A stretch of DNA of 64,000 nucleotides from Comamonas sp. lk (GTDB taxonomy: Bacteria > Pseudomonadota > Gammaproteobacteria > Burkholderiales > Burkholderiaceae_C): positions 36,492-100,491 of the forward strand of contig CAMELV010000013.1 of assembly GCA_945925985.1 (NCBI GenBank). The letters run 5' to 3'. Within the stretch, counting starts at the first letter, position 1; each line of letters opens with the position of its first letter. The notes beneath the pieces are model-generated. The model was not told where the DNA came from. It ran no database searches and worked only from the letters and a program-made list of their open reading frames with translations. The translations under genes were made by a program, and so were the position numbers. Shown in pieces: positions 34,227-43,467 of this stretch.

Positions 34227-35546
34227 TCAGTGGAACTGTTCCTCTTCGGTGGAGCCGGTTAACGCTGTCACGCTGGACTTGCCGCCCTGGATCACCGTGG
34301 TGACCTCATCAAAGTAGCCGGTGCCCACCTCTTGCTGGTGCGACACAAAGGTGTAGCCGCGGTCGCGGGCCGCGAATTCGGGCTCCTGCACCTTTTCAAC
34401 ATAGGCCGACATGCCGCGCTTAACGTAGTCTTGCGCCAAGTCGAACATGCTGTACCACATGGAGTGGATGCCCGCCAAGGTAATGAACTGGTACTTGTAA
34501 CCCATGGCGCCCAGTTCGCGCTGAAACTTGGCGATGGTGGCGTCGTCCAGGTTTTTCTTCCAGTTGAAAGACGGAGAACAGTTGTAGGCCAGCATTTTTC
34601 CGGGGTGCTTCGCGTGCACAGCGTCGGCAAATTTCTTGGCAAACTCAAGGTCGGGCGTACCGGTTTCGCACCAGACCAGGTCTGCGTACTCGGAATAGGC
34701 AACGGCACGCGAGATCGCCTGCGCCATGCCCTTGTGCGTTTTGTAAAAACCCTCTGCAGTGCGCTGTCCAGTGAGGAAGGGCTTGTCGTTGTCGTCGTAG
34801 TCGCTGGTGAGCAGGTCGGCCGCCTCGGCGTCGGTACGGGCAATCACCAGGGTAGGTACACCGCATACGTCGGCCGCCATGCGGGCGGCGATCAACTTCT
34901 GACAGGCCTCCGCGGTGGGCACCAGTACCTTGCCGCCCATGTGACCGCACTTCTTGACTGACGCCAGCTGATCTTCCCAATGCACGCCAGCAGCACCAGA
35001 CTTGATCATCGCCTTCATCAGCTCGAATGCGTTGAGCACGCCACCAAAACCTGCTTCGGCATCGGCCACGATGGGGGCAAAGTTGTCGATGTAGCCCTTG
35101 TCGCCGGCATCAATGCCTTTGGCGTGCTGTATCTCGTCGGCACGGCGGAACGTGTTGTTGATGCGCTCGACCACGATCGGCACAGAGTCCACTGGGTACA
35201 GCGACTGATCGGGGTACATCGACGCGTAGGAGTTGTTGTCGGCAGCCACTTGCCAGCCGGACAGGTAAATTGCCTTGACACCCGCCTTGACCTGCTGCAT
35301 GGCCTGACCGCCAGTCAGTGCGCCAAGGCAATTGACATAAGGCTCAGTCGCCAGCAGATCCCAGAGTTTTTCGGCACCGCGGCGCGCAAGTGTGTGCTCT
35401 ATGGGGAACGAGCCACGCAAGCGAACGACATCTGCGGCGCTGTAACCGCGCTTGATGCCCTTCCAGCGCGGGTTGGCGGCCCAGTCTTTCTCGAGTGCCA
35501 AGATTTGCTGTTCGCGGCTCAAGGGTTCGGTGAGAGTTTGTGGCAT
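34227..35546 (-). CDS. aceA: Isocitrate lyase
   Basis: A 439-residue enzyme that cleaves isocitrate to glyoxylate and succinate in the glyoxylate shunt, needed for growth on acetate and fatty acids. The catalytic signature [11 protein letters not shown] (Cys about 200) is intact, with [20 protein letters not shown] and [15 protein letters not shown]. The length suits the enterobacterial type. AAGGAGT stands 8 bases ahead of the ATG. No malate synthase is nearby. Two related palindromes upstream suggest dedicated transcriptional control. Confidence 0.97.
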   Translation of the reverse strand: MPQTLTEPLSREQQILALEKDWAANPRWKGIKRGYSAADVVRLRGSFPIEHTLARRGAEKLWDLLATEPYVNCLGALTGGQAMQQVKAGVKAIYLSGWQVAADNNSYASMYPDQSLYPVDSVPIVVERINNTFRRADEIQHAKGIDAGDKGYIDNFAPIVADAEAGFGGVLNAFELMKAMIKSGAAGVHWEDQLASVKKCGHMGGKVLVPTAEACQKLIAARMAADVCGVPTLVIARTDAEAADLLTSDYDDNDKPFLTGQRTAEGFYKTHKGMAQAISRAVAYSEYADLVWCETGTPDLEFAKKFADAVHAKHPGKMLAYNCSPSFNWKKNLDDATIAKFQRELGAMGYKYQFITLAGIHSMWYSMFDLAQDYVKRGMSAYVEKVQEPEFAARDRGYTFVSHQQEVGTGYFDEVTTVIQGGKSSVTALTGSTEEEQFH

Positions 35547-35619
35547 GTAATTACTCCTTAGTTAATAAAACGAGGGCTTTGACTCGCTGGCAAGTTCTGT
35601 ACCCAATGGCGTTATCTTA

Positions 35620-35635
35620 AGTCTTATAGAAGACT
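35620..35635. promoter_or_regulatory. Palindrome upstream of aceA, site 1
   Basis: AGTCTTATAGAAGACT has perfect 6-bp arms around ATAG. It shares the core GTCTTATAnAAGAC with the second site 30 bp away and lies about 75-90 bp upstream of aceA. It is a candidate binding site for a dimeric repressor or activator. Confidence 0.65.
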
Positions 35636-35648
35636 AGCATCTAATCTT

Positions 35649-35666
35649 ATGTCTTATACAAGACAT
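35649..35666. promoter_or_regulatory. Palindrome upstream of aceA, site 2
   Basis: ATGTCTTATACAAGACAT has perfect 7-bp arms around ATAC. Its centre lies 30 bp from that of the first site, close to three helical turns, so two dimers could bind on one face of the DNA. Confidence 0.7.
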
Positions 35667-35669
35667 TAA

Positions 35670-35962
35670 TTTTATGATTTAAAATCAAAGACTTACCACC
35701 TATTTTTTTCAATGTGAAATTAAATTTATCACTATGAGAAATTTTGCGGCGATGCAGCACGTCAATATTTCAAATTATGAAAAATGACTCCAGAGGATTG
35801 TCCTGCTCGCCTTCGCCCGGGTAGGCGCACACAAAACACTCAGGCTATCGGCACGGTGCAGCAGCCTAACGACCATGCGATCGCCATCCTGGCTAAGCAA
35901 CAGGGGATACGCTCGATCCGCAAACGGGGCAGTGTTTGGCGACCCCCTGCAGCTACGCTGGC
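35670..35962. other. Intergenic region without a recognised gene
   Basis: The first 120 bases are AT-rich and probably belong to the aceA control region; the rest is ordinary GC-rich sequence between aceA and the 3' end of gabT. An open frame on the plus strand crosses it but is antisense to gabT and has no protein-like features. Confidence 0.5.
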
Positions 35963-37252
35963 TCAGGCGCCAATCACGTCCTCAAGAATGAGCAGTGCCT
36001 CCTCAAACACCGCGTCTTCGATCGTGAGCGGGAAGAGAAAGCGCAGCACGTTCCCGTCAACCCCACAGGTCAACAGCAGCAGGCCTTTTTTTAGGGCCGC
36101 TTGCTGGATTTGTTTGGTGCGATCGGCATCGGGCGCACCGGTTTGGGCGTCGACAAATTCGCAGGCAATCATGGCGCCCAGGCCCCGCACATCACCCATG
36201 GTTTTGTTGGTTTTTTGCAATTTTTGCAGCCTGCCAAGCAAGCGATCGCCCAGCACATTGGCCCGTTCCGGCAGGCGTTCATCACGCATGATGTCCAGCA
36301 CGGCATGCGAGGCGGCAATCGCCAGCGGGTTGCCGGCGTAGGTGCCACCCAGGCCGCCCGGGGCCGGCGCGTCCATGATCGCAGAGCGCCCAACCACGGC
36401 CGATAGCGTGGTGCCGCCCGCCATGCTCTTGGCCATGGTCATGAGGTCGGGCGAAACACCAAAATGCGCCATGGCAAACATCTTGCCGGTCCGGGCGAAG
36501 CCGGTCTGCACCTCGTCGGCAATCAGCAAAATGCCATGCTCATCGCACAACTCGCGCAACCACTCCACCGCTGCTTTCTGGATCACATTGAACCCACCCT
36601 CGCCCTGAACCGGCTCGAACACAATGGCAGCCACGCGGGTGGGTTCGATGTCACTCTTGAACAGCTGGGCCATGGCACGCTTGGTCTCATCCAAAGACGC
36701 GCAATGGCAAGGGAATGGCAGATGGTAAATTTCGGGCGGAAACGGACCGAAGCCGGCCTTGTAGGGCTGCACCTTGCCAGTCATTGCAACGGCAAACAGG
36801 CTCCGCCCATGAAAAGCGCCGCCAAATGCAATCACCCCGCTCCGGCCAGTGGCCGAACGGGCGATCTTGATAGCGTTTTCAATGGCCTCGGCGCCGGTCG
36901 AAAAAAAGGCTGCCTTTTTGGGGCCGTCGATCGGCGTGATGTCCACAATACGCTCGGCCAAGGCCACATACTCAGCATAGGGCACCACTTGGTAGCAGGT
37001 GTGGGTGAAGCGCTGCAATTGCGCCGCAATGGCGGCCTGGATCCTGGGGTGGCAGTGGCCGGTGTTCAAGACCGCGATACCACCGCCGAAATCGATAAAG
37101 CGACGGCCCTCGATGTCCCAGAACTCGGCGTTTTTAGCGTGGTCAATAAAGAAATCGGCCATCACGGCGACACCGCGTGGCGTCACGGCCAACCGGCGCT
37201 GGTGCCAGTCTGCATTGGAGGGGCTGGGTTGTGGCTTCAGGATGGCGTTCAT
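35963..37252 (-). CDS. gabT: 4-aminobutyrate aminotransferase
   Basis: A 429-residue class III PLP aminotransferase that moves the amino group of GABA to 2-oxoglutarate. The signature region includes FIDFGGGIAVLNTGHCHPRI, FFSTGAEAIENAIKIAR, FEPVQGEGGFNVIQKA, IADEVQTGFARTGKMFAM and the PLP lysine in TMAKSMAGG. The match to GabT is strong. It sits with a polyamine-type ABC transporter and a putrescine-type aminotransferase on the same strand, consistent with putrescine catabolism through GABA. A succinate-semialdehyde dehydrogenase is not in the window. Confidence 0.92.
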   Translation of the reverse strand: MNAILKPQPSPSNADWHQRRLAVTPRGVAVMADFFIDHAKNAEFWDIEGRRFIDFGGGIAVLNTGHCHPRIQAAIAAQLQRFTHTCYQVVPYAEYVALAERIVDITPIDGPKKAAFFSTGAEAIENAIKIARSATGRSGVIAFGGAFHGRSLFAVAMTGKVQPYKAGFGPFPPEIYHLPFPCHCASLDETKRAMAQLFKSDIEPTRVAAIVFEPVQGEGGFNVIQKAAVEWLRELCDEHGILLIADEVQTGFARTGKMFAMAHFGVSPDLMTMAKSMAGGTTLSAVVGRSAIMDAPAPGGLGGTYAGNPLAIAASHAVLDIMRDERLPERANVLGDRLLGRLQKLQKTNKTMGDVRGLGAMIACEFVDAQTGAPDADRTKQIQQAALKKGLLLLTCGVDGNVLRFLFPLTIEDAVFEEALLILEDVIGA

Positions 37253-37532
37253 GTCGTGGTCTCCAATAGGCAGTCAGTCATTAACCTACCACCAGATTGC
37301 AGAAGCTGATCCGGCCAGTATGCCACTCAGTGTAGGGGGCAAAAACCGGCGGCACCTTGTCGCCATCGGCACCGTTTGCCTTAAACCCGCCCAACCCAGC
37401 CCTGGCCTTGATCAGCCGTGCCGCCGATCCCGCCTGTCAAACGCCCAAGGCTCAGCTGACCCTACAAGGTCAAGTCGCCCCTGATGTGGTGAGCGTCGAC
37501 TTCCATCCGTTCGATTTGATCACTGTGCCATT
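37253..37532. other. Region between gabT and potI with a possible gene fragment
   Basis: About 280 bases. A plus-strand frame ending at 37554 reads LISRAADPACQTPKAQLTLQ and VSVDFHPFDLITVPFHGLPDL-like text in its last 50 codons and overlaps the end of potI. It lacks a convincing start and I recognise no family, so it may be the end of a decayed gene. Confidence 0.3.
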
Positions 37533-38378
37533 TCACGGGTTGCCGGACTTGTAGGCTGCGGCCATCTCTCGCGAACGCCGTCGCTCGCTCCGGGCAATCA
37601 GCAGGCTGGCGATCACCACACCGATGCCCACCACCAAGACGGTCAGAGTGGCCACCGTGTTGACGCTGGGGCTCAGGCCCAGCCTGGCTCGGCTGAAAAT
37701 GGTGATCGGCATGGTGGTGGAGCCGGGCCCAGACAGAAACGCCGACAAAACCACATCATCGAGCGACAGGGTGAAGGTCAGCAACCAAGCCGACGCAATG
37801 GCCTGAGAGATCAATGGCAGCGTGACCAGAAAAAACACCTGCCAAGGCCGGCAGCCCAGGTCTTGCGCAGCCTCTTCCAGACTTTGGCTCATTTCCTGGA
37901 GGCGCGACTGCACCACCACAGTGGCGTAGGCCATGCCCAGCAGGGTATGCCCAAGCCAGATGGTCATCATGCCGCGCTCCGGGAAACCCAAGGCACGCTG
38001 CACCGACACCAGCATAAGCAGCAGTGACAGGCCGACGATGACCTCGGGCATCACCAGCGGCGAATTGACCATACCGACAAACAGGGTGCGGCCGGGAAAG
38101 CGTTTGAATCGCGTGAGAGCAAGCGCGGCCAGCGTCCCCAGCACCACAGAGGCACAGGCGGTCAAAAACGCAATCTTGAGTGACAGCACAAAGCCACTGA
38201 TGATCTCGGTGTCATCGGCCAGCGCCTCATACCAGCGCAACGACCACCCCCCCCAACTGGTCACCATTGGGCTGGCGTTGAAACTCAGGATCACCAAGGC
38301 AAAAATGGGCAAGTACAAGAAAAAGAAGACCGAGCCCATCCAGCCCAGCGCAGTCAAACGGGCGGCCTTGAGCCTCAT
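37533..38378 (-). CDS. potI: Polyamine-type ABC transporter permease (PotI/PotC-like)
   Basis: A 281-residue inner-membrane permease with about six membrane segments (GSVFFFLYLPIFALVILSF first). The coupling-helix EAA motif is SLEEAAQDLGCRPWQVFFLV. It belongs to the group importing putrescine or spermidine. The ATG at 38378 overlaps the potH stop by four bases (ATGA), and the longer upstream frame is an artefact inside potH. It is the last gene of the cluster potF remnant-potG-potH-potI. Confidence 0.9.
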   Translation of the reverse strand: MRLKAARLTALGWMGSVFFFLYLPIFALVILSFNASPMVTSWGGWSLRWYEALADDTEIISGFVLSLKIAFLTACASVVLGTLAALALTRFKRFPGRTLFVGMVNSPLVMPEVIVGLSLLLMLVSVQRALGFPERGMMTIWLGHTLLGMAYATVVVQSRLQEMSQSLEEAAQDLGCRPWQVFFLVTLPLISQAIASAWLLTFTLSLDDVVLSAFLSGPGSTTMPITIFSRARLGLSPSVNTVATLTVLVVGIGVVIASLLIARSERRRSREMAAAYKSGNP

Positions 38379-39298
38379 CCTCGCGCTCCTCCAGAGTTTT
38401 CGGCCTGGTACTTGTTGAAGAAAGCGATGGGGACGATGATCAGCAGCACCATCACCACCGCCACACTGGCGGCCATGGGCCAGTCGTTGTTGCTGAAGAA
38501 TTCGTCCCAAAGTACCCGGCCGATCATCAGGGTCTGCGGCCCGCCCAGGAGTTCGGGGATGACAAACTCGCCCACACAAGGGATGAAGACCAGCAGCGCC
38601 CCGGCGATGATGCCGCTCTTGGACAGGGGTACCGTGATGCGCCAGAACGCTTGCCAGGGCGTAGCCCCCAGGTCCAGCGCGGCTTCCAGCAGCCGCAGGT
38701 CCATCTTGACCAGGTTGGCATACAGCGGCAGGATCATGAAAGGCAGGTAGGTGTACACCATGCCGAGCACCAGCGAAAACGGGGTGTTCATCATCTTCAG
38801 CGGCTCGTCCAGCAGGCCAGCCAGCAGCGCCAGGTTATTCAAAACGCCGTTGTCGGCCAGGAGGATTTTCCAGGCGTAGACACGCAGTAAAAACGACGTC
38901 CAAAAAGGCAGCATCACCAGCATCAGCAGCGCCGGTCGCTTGTCAGCGGGGCTGCGCGCCATGAAGTAGGCAAACGGATAGGCGATCAACAGGCACAGCA
39001 GCGTGGTGATGGCGGCAAACTTCAAAGAGCTGAGGTAGGCCGACAAATACAGCTCGTCCTCGCCAATGAACAGGTAGTTGCCGAGTTTGATCTTGAGCTG
39101 CAGCACCCCATCCGACCAGAGCACCAGGTCTTTGAAGACCACGTTTTCCATCTCGGACACGCTGATTTTCATGACCACCAAAAAGGGCAGCAGGAAAAAA
39201 ACCAGCAAGAAAGCCAGGGGCACGCCAATCACGGCCTTGCGGCCCCAAGAGCCGGTGATTCGGTCGTACAGGGCGCGTGGGGTCAGCGGCAAACGCAT
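38375..39298 (-). CDS. potH: Polyamine-type ABC transporter permease (PotH/PotB-like)
   Basis: A 307-residue permease. A first membrane segment (VIGVPLAFLLVFFLLPFLVV) is followed by a periplasmic stretch, then five more segments, with the EAA loop LLEAALDLGATPWQAFWRIT that contacts the ATPase. PotH-like features include MLPFWTSFLLRVYAWKILL. It lies 7 bases after potG and overlaps potI by four bases. The complex would need a periplasmic binding protein, whose gene here is a remnant. Confidence 0.9.
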   Translation of the reverse strand: MRLPLTPRALYDRITGSWGRKAVIGVPLAFLLVFFLLPFLVVMKISVSEMENVVFKDLVLWSDGVLQLKIKLGNYLFIGEDELYLSAYLSSLKFAAITTLLCLLIAYPFAYFMARSPADKRPALLMLVMLPFWTSFLLRVYAWKILLADNGVLNNLALLAGLLDEPLKMMNTPFSLVLGMVYTYLPFMILPLYANLVKMDLRLLEAALDLGATPWQAFWRITVPLSKSGIIAGALLVFIPCVGEFVIPELLGGPQTLMIGRVLWDEFFSNNDWPMAASVAVVMVLLIIVPIAFFNKYQAENSGGARG

Positions 39299-39305
39299 AG
39301 ACGCC

Positions 39306-40460
39306 TCATTGTGTCAGCACCACCACATCGCTGCCGAACCACCACACATACACCGGGCTGCCCCAGGTGAGCGGTGCCTGGGTGTGCCGGGCCGAATTGG
39401 TGTGAGTCACCTTCAAGACCGAACCACCTTCAATCCGGACATGGTAAGTGGTCAGGCTACCGAGGTAGGCCAGGTCTTCGATCACGCCCTGCACCACGTT
39501 ATGGCCAATTTGCTCTGGCGACTCCCGTTCGTCGTCACGCGGCGGCGTGAGCTGCACGGTCATTTTTTCGGGCCGCACCGCCACGTGCACAGCCATGCCC
39601 AGGGTGCCCGTGATGCCGTGGCTGATGAAATGCCGGCACTCGGGCGATGCCACCACCACATGGTCAGGCTCATCCACCACGATCGTGCCGCGGAATGAAT
39701 TGACGCTGCCAATAAAGTCAGCCACGAAGCGGCAATTGGGCGTTTCGTAAATTTCAGCAGGCTTACCGACTTGCAGGATTTTGCCCTCGCTCATGACCCC
39801 GATGCGGGTGGCCATGGTCATCGCCTCCTCTTGGTCATGGGTCACCATGACACAGGTCACACCCACCTGCTCGATGATGTCCACGAGCTCAAGCTGAGTT
39901 CGTTCACGCAATTTTTTATCCAGCGCGCCCAAGGGCTCGTCCAGCAGCAGCAAGCGCGGCCGTTTGGCCAGGCTGCGCGCCAGTGCCACCCGCTGCTGCT
40001 GACCGCCGGACAACTGGTGCGGCTTGCGCTTGGCGTAGGCCTTGAGCTGCACCAGTTCGAGCATGCGCGCCACACGCTCCTCGATCTCGGCCTTGGGCAG
40101 GTGGTCGCGCCGCAAGCCAAACGCCACGTTGTCCCACACACTCAGGTGAGGAAATAGCGCGTAACTCTGAAACATCATGTTGATTGGCCGCTCATACGGC
40201 GCCAAACCGACAATGTCGCGCCCCTCGAGCACGATCTGACCCGAGGTGGGCACCTCAAATCCAGCCAGCATCCTCAGCAAGGTGGACTTACCGCAGCCCG
40301 ACGAGCCCAGGAGGGCAAAAATTTCCCCCTTCTGGATGTTCAGGGACACATCGTCGACGGCAAACACACCGTCATACTGCTTGATGATGCGTTTGATCTG
40401 CAGGAACGGGAGGGAACCGTCCCCGGTCTGCAGTTTGTCAGAGGGTTTCAACGTGCTCAC
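39306..40460 (-). CDS. potG: Polyamine-type ABC transporter ATP-binding protein
   Basis: A 384-residue ATPase of the CUT/POT type. Walker A is GSSGCGKST, the signature is LSGGQQQRVALARSLA, and Walker B is LLLDEPLGALDKKLRE, with the switch His in VMVTHDQEEAMTMA. A C-terminal TOBE-like regulatory domain follows (IGSVNSFRGTIVVDEPDHVV). The start is GTG at 40458-40460, overlapping the stop of the potF remnant (GTGA), so translation is coupled to it. The family imports putrescine or spermidine. Confidence 0.92.
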   Translation of the reverse strand: MSTLKPSDKLQTGDGSLPFLQIKRIIKQYDGVFAVDDVSLNIQKGEIFALLGSSGCGKSTLLRMLAGFEVPTSGQIVLEGRDIVGLAPYERPINMMFQSYALFPHLSVWDNVAFGLRRDHLPKAEIEERVARMLELVQLKAYAKRKPHQLSGGQQQRVALARSLAKRPRLLLLDEPLGALDKKLRERTQLELVDIIEQVGVTCVMVTHDQEEAMTMATRIGVMSEGKILQVGKPAEIYETPNCRFVADFIGSVNSFRGTIVVDEPDHVVVASPECRHFISHGITGTLGMAVHVAVRPEKMTVQLTPPRDDERESPEQIGHNVVQGVIEDLAYLGSLTTYHVRIEGGSVLKVTHTNSARHTQAPLTWGSPVYVWWFGSDVVVLTQ

Positions 40461-40720
40461 CGCATGATGCCTTTGATGACGGCCTGGGCGTTTTGCGCCT
40501 GAATGTCGAGATCGAGGTTTTTCAGGTGAGGCGGCGGCGATGTGTCAAGGTTGCGCCACCGGCCGCCATCCATCTGGAGCCCGGCCCCACCCGAAGATGG
40601 CACCCCGATGTCGCAACCGCTTTGACCAGCCACCAGTTTGTCGCGCACGATTTCGTTGATGCCCAAAGTGTCGCATCGAACCTTGATGCCAAAAAATTGG
40701 TGTTTTTTTACAGTAGCCAA
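40457..40720 (-). pseudogene. Remnant of a polyamine-binding protein gene (potF-like)
   Basis: An 87-codon frame. Residues about 11-75 (FFGIKVRCDTLGINEIVRDK, LVAGQSGCDIGVPSSGGAGL, MDGGRWRNLDTSPPPHLKNL) align with the N-terminal lobe of PotF/PotD binding proteins (GIKVxYDxxxxNE, KLxAGxxGYDIxVPS, NLKNLDP). Intact proteins are about 360 residues with a signal peptide; here there is none and the second lobe is missing. A short unrelated-looking tail (QAVIKGIMR) ends at the potG start. It cannot bind substrate as is; it may survive because its stop codon couples to potG. Confidence 0.75.
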
Positions 40721-40802
40721 TTGTTTCTCCTGAAAAACAATGCCTCACGACCAAAGTCAGAATATTAAACCCGCAATCCATCCGTCCCGCCACATGCAAG
40801 TC

Positions 40803-42200
40803 CTAGGCCAGCCAGCCCCGCCGCCTGACCTCCTGGTAGGTCAGATCCAGACATTTCACAATCAAGGCGACCATTTCGTCTATCTGCGAGTGGGTCATCA
40901 CCAGCGGCGGCGCGATGATCATTCGGTCGCCTACAGCACGCATGATCAAACCTTGTTCAAAGCAATAACCGCGGCAGATCATACCCACGCCTTGCGCCTC
41001 AGTGAAACGTTGAACCGGGGCTTTGGTTTTCACCAGCACCAGCCCGGCCATGAAGCCGCAGGTCTCGGCCAGGCCGACCAGTGGGTGCTCTGAAATGGCG
41101 ACGTAATGCTGCGCCAGGTAGGGCCCAACGTCATCGCGCACCCGCTGCGGAAGTTGTTCGCGCTCCATGAGGGCCAAGTTGGCCAGCCCGACCGCGCAGG
41201 CCACCGGGTGACCGCTGTAGGTATAGCCGTGGGCGAATTCACCGCCATGCTCGATCAGTACCTTGCCCACCCGGTCGCCTACCATCACGCCACCCAGCGG
41301 CACGTAACCACTGGTCACGGCCTTGGCAAAGGTCACAAGATCGGGTTTGTAGCCAAATTTGTCATAGGCAAACCAGCTCCCCAAGCGGCCAAAGGCGCAG
41401 ATCACCTCATCACTAATGAGCAATAGGCCGTATTTGTCCACGATGCGCTGGATTTCGGGCCAGTAGGTGGCGGGCGGGATGATCACTCCGCCAGCGCCCT
41501 GGACTGGTTCCCCAATGAAGGCTGCCACCTGGTCAGGCCCCAAAGCCAGGATTTTTTGCTCTAACCAACCGGCGGCGCGCAGGCCAAACTCATCCGCCGT
41601 CTCTCCGGGCAGGCCGTTTTCAAAGAAGTAGGGCTGCTCGATGTGCGCGATGTTGGGAATGGGCAAATCGCCCTGCGCATGCATGCCGCTCATGCCACCC
41701 AGCGAAGCGCCGGCCATGGTGCTGCCGTGGTACGCGTTGATGCGGCTGATGATCACCTTGCGCTGCGGTTGGCCCAGCAGGTCCCAGTAACGGCGAACCA
41801 TGCGCACATTCGAATCATTGCTCTCGCTGCCGCTGGACGAGTAAAACACGTGCTGAAAGCGACGCTCACCCGCATTCGGAGCCAGGCTTGCCAGCTTGGC
41901 GGCAAGTTGCACTGCCGGCACATTGGTGGTCTGGAAGAAGCTGTTGTAGTAAGGTAGGGTCATCATTTGGTGATGGGCGGCGTCGGCCAGCTCGCGCCGT
42001 CCATAGCCCACATTGACACACCACAGGCCGCTCATCCCGTCCAGCACCCTCGCGCCTTCAGAGTCCCACACGTAAATACCTTCGCTGCGCACCATGACCC
42101 GGGCGCCCCGGCCGGACAGCTCTTTGAAATCAGTGAACGGGTGCAAAAAATGCGCGCTGTCCAGAGCTTGGAACAGGGCGGTATCGACCGCATCAGTCAT
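40803..42200 (-). CDS. Class III aminotransferase, putrescine/omega-amino acid:pyruvate type (SpuC-like)
   Basis: A 465-residue PLP enzyme. The start FHPFTDFKELSGRGARVMVR-like text appears as HFLHPFTDFKELSGRGARVM. Other motifs are MSGLWCVNVGYGRRELADAA, FYSSSGSESNDSNVRMVRRY, GEPVQGAGGVIIPP, LISDEVICAFGRLGSWFA and the PLP lysine in VTFAKAVTSGYVPLGG. It resembles polyamine:pyruvate aminotransferases. Next to the pot genes it probably starts putrescine breakdown to 4-aminobutanal, with GabT acting later. The exact amine is not certain. Confidence 0.88.
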   Translation of the reverse strand: MTDAVDTALFQALDSAHFLHPFTDFKELSGRGARVMVRSEGIYVWDSEGARVLDGMSGLWCVNVGYGRRELADAAHHQMMTLPYYNSFFQTTNVPAVQLAAKLASLAPNAGERRFQHVFYSSSGSESNDSNVRMVRRYWDLLGQPQRKVIISRINAYHGSTMAGASLGGMSGMHAQGDLPIPNIAHIEQPYFFENGLPGETADEFGLRAAGWLEQKILALGPDQVAAFIGEPVQGAGGVIIPPATYWPEIQRIVDKYGLLLISDEVICAFGRLGSWFAYDKFGYKPDLVTFAKAVTSGYVPLGGVMVGDRVGKVLIEHGGEFAHGYTYSGHPVACAVGLANLALMEREQLPQRVRDDVGPYLAQHYVAISEHPLVGLAETCGFMAGLVLVKTKAPVQRFTEAQGVGMICRGYCFEQGLIMRAVGDRMIIAPPLVMTHSQIDEMVALIVKCLDLTYQEVRRRGWLA

Positions 42201-42348
42201 AGTGTGTTGTCCTCAGATGGCGTTGGATCATCATGACAATTTTGCCAGCGGCTCACCTGGCCTCGCAGCAACCCGGCCCCAAACATGACTGGGTCGAGCT
42301 CAGGCATGATGAGAACCTAGACAAGCAACGCAATCTGCAACCTGCCCT

Positions 42349-43356
42349 GTGGCGCACACCCAACACACTCTGCCAAGCCCCGCGACGCAGCCGCCGGCTC
42401 GCCCTTTGAGCGCCTACCTGTTTCTGGCATTGAGCATGGCCTTGGCGGGCAGCTATGTTGCCCTGTCAAAACCGTTGGTGATGGCGCTGCCGGTGTTGCT
42501 GCTGGCCTGGATTCGCTTTGGCATTGGCGCGCTTGCCATGGTGCACTGGTTGAAAAAGCCACCCCAGGAGGCACCGATTTCGCCAGCCACCCACAGGCTG
42601 GTGTTTTTCGAGTCCCTGTTGGGCAATGTTCTGTTTTCAGTCTGCATGCTTTACGGCGTCAGCATGACCGGCGCCGTATCGGCGGGCATCATTCTGGCGA
42701 CGATACCGGCGATGGTCGCGCTGCTGAGCTGGTGGTGGCTGGGCGAGCGGATCAGCCCTCGGGTGGCCATGGCCATTGCCTGTGCCGCGTTGGGATTGAG
42801 CCTGCTAGCGCTATCAAAACCAGAGCTATCAAGCCAAGTGGGACAAGGGCTAGAGGCCGATTTGGTTCAAAAAAACCGGCTATGGGGCAACCTGCTGGTG
42901 TTCGGTGCGGTGCTGTGCGAGGCTGCTTATGCCGTGATCGGCAAGAAGCTCACGGGCGCGCTCAGTCCGAAACGGATCACGGCGCTGATCAATCTATGGG
43001 GCCTGGCAATGAGCACGCCTGTCGGGCTTTACCTGGCCCTGGGCTTCGACTTCGGTGCGGTGTCCTGGTCCATCTGGGCACTGGTGCTGTTTTATGGGCT
43101 AGCGGCCAGCGTGGGTACGGTGTGGCTGTGGATGACCGGCTTGCAGTCAGTGCCCGCCGCACGGGCCGGTGTTTTCACGGTGATGTTGCCGATTACGGCG
43201 GCACTGGTCGGGGTGCTGGCACTGGGTGAAACACTGGGTGGCCTGCAATTGCTGGCCTTTGCAATAGCCCTGATTGGCGTGGTGCTGGCAACTTTGCCAG
43301 CAGGCGCTGGCCCCATCGCAGCGAAAAAGGCAGAAAAATGCTGCCCTCTCCAATGA
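42349..43356 (+). CDS. EamA/DMT-superfamily transporter
   Basis: A 335-residue, ten-segment drug/metabolite transporter with two EamA repeats. The first begins SAYLFLALSMALAGSYVALS and the second NLLVFGAVLCEAAYAVIGKK. The start is GTG at 42349; no ATG gives the complete first segment. Between the repeats, residues about 152-174 (LSKPELSSQVGQGLEADLVQ) are encoded by an embedded dispersed repeat, lengthening a cytoplasmic loop. The substrate is unknown; family members export amino acids or metabolites. It is divergent from the aminotransferase. Confidence 0.85.
   Translation: MAHTQHTLPSPATQPPARPLSAYLFLALSMALAGSYVALSKPLVMALPVLLLAWIRFGIGALAMVHWLKKPPQEAPISPATHRLVFFESLLGNVLFSVCMLYGVSMTGAVSAGIILATIPAMVALLSWWWLGERISPRVAMAIACAALGLSLLALSKPELSSQVGQGLEADLVQKNRLWGNLLVFGAVLCEAAYAVIGKKLTGALSPKRITALINLWGLAMSTPVGLYLALGFDFGAVSWSIWALVLFYGLAASVGTVWLWMTGLQSVPAARAGVFTVMLPITAALVGVLALGETLGGLQLLAFAIALIGVVLATLPAGAGPIAAKKAEKCCPLQ
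42804..42872. repeat. Embedded repeat inside the EamA gene
   Basis: GCTAGCGCTATCAAAACCAG, then AGCTATCAAG, then GGACAAGGGCTAGAGGCCGA and TTTGGTTCAAAA. This is the most complete copy of the second repeat family in the window. The reading frame is open through it. Confidence 0.7.
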
Positions 43357-43467
43357 AAAAGGGATATTCCCCTATGAAACACCTGCTTTCTCCAGTAGCA
43401 TGCGGTCTGCCAGCGAAGAAGTGGTTTTTTTCTGGTGACTCCTCAACTCCTAGAAGGTAAATACATC

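Noticed and set aside
35784..36341. Plus-strand open frame of 185 codons
   Set aside because: It is mostly antisense to gabT, has low-complexity composition and no recognisable domain.
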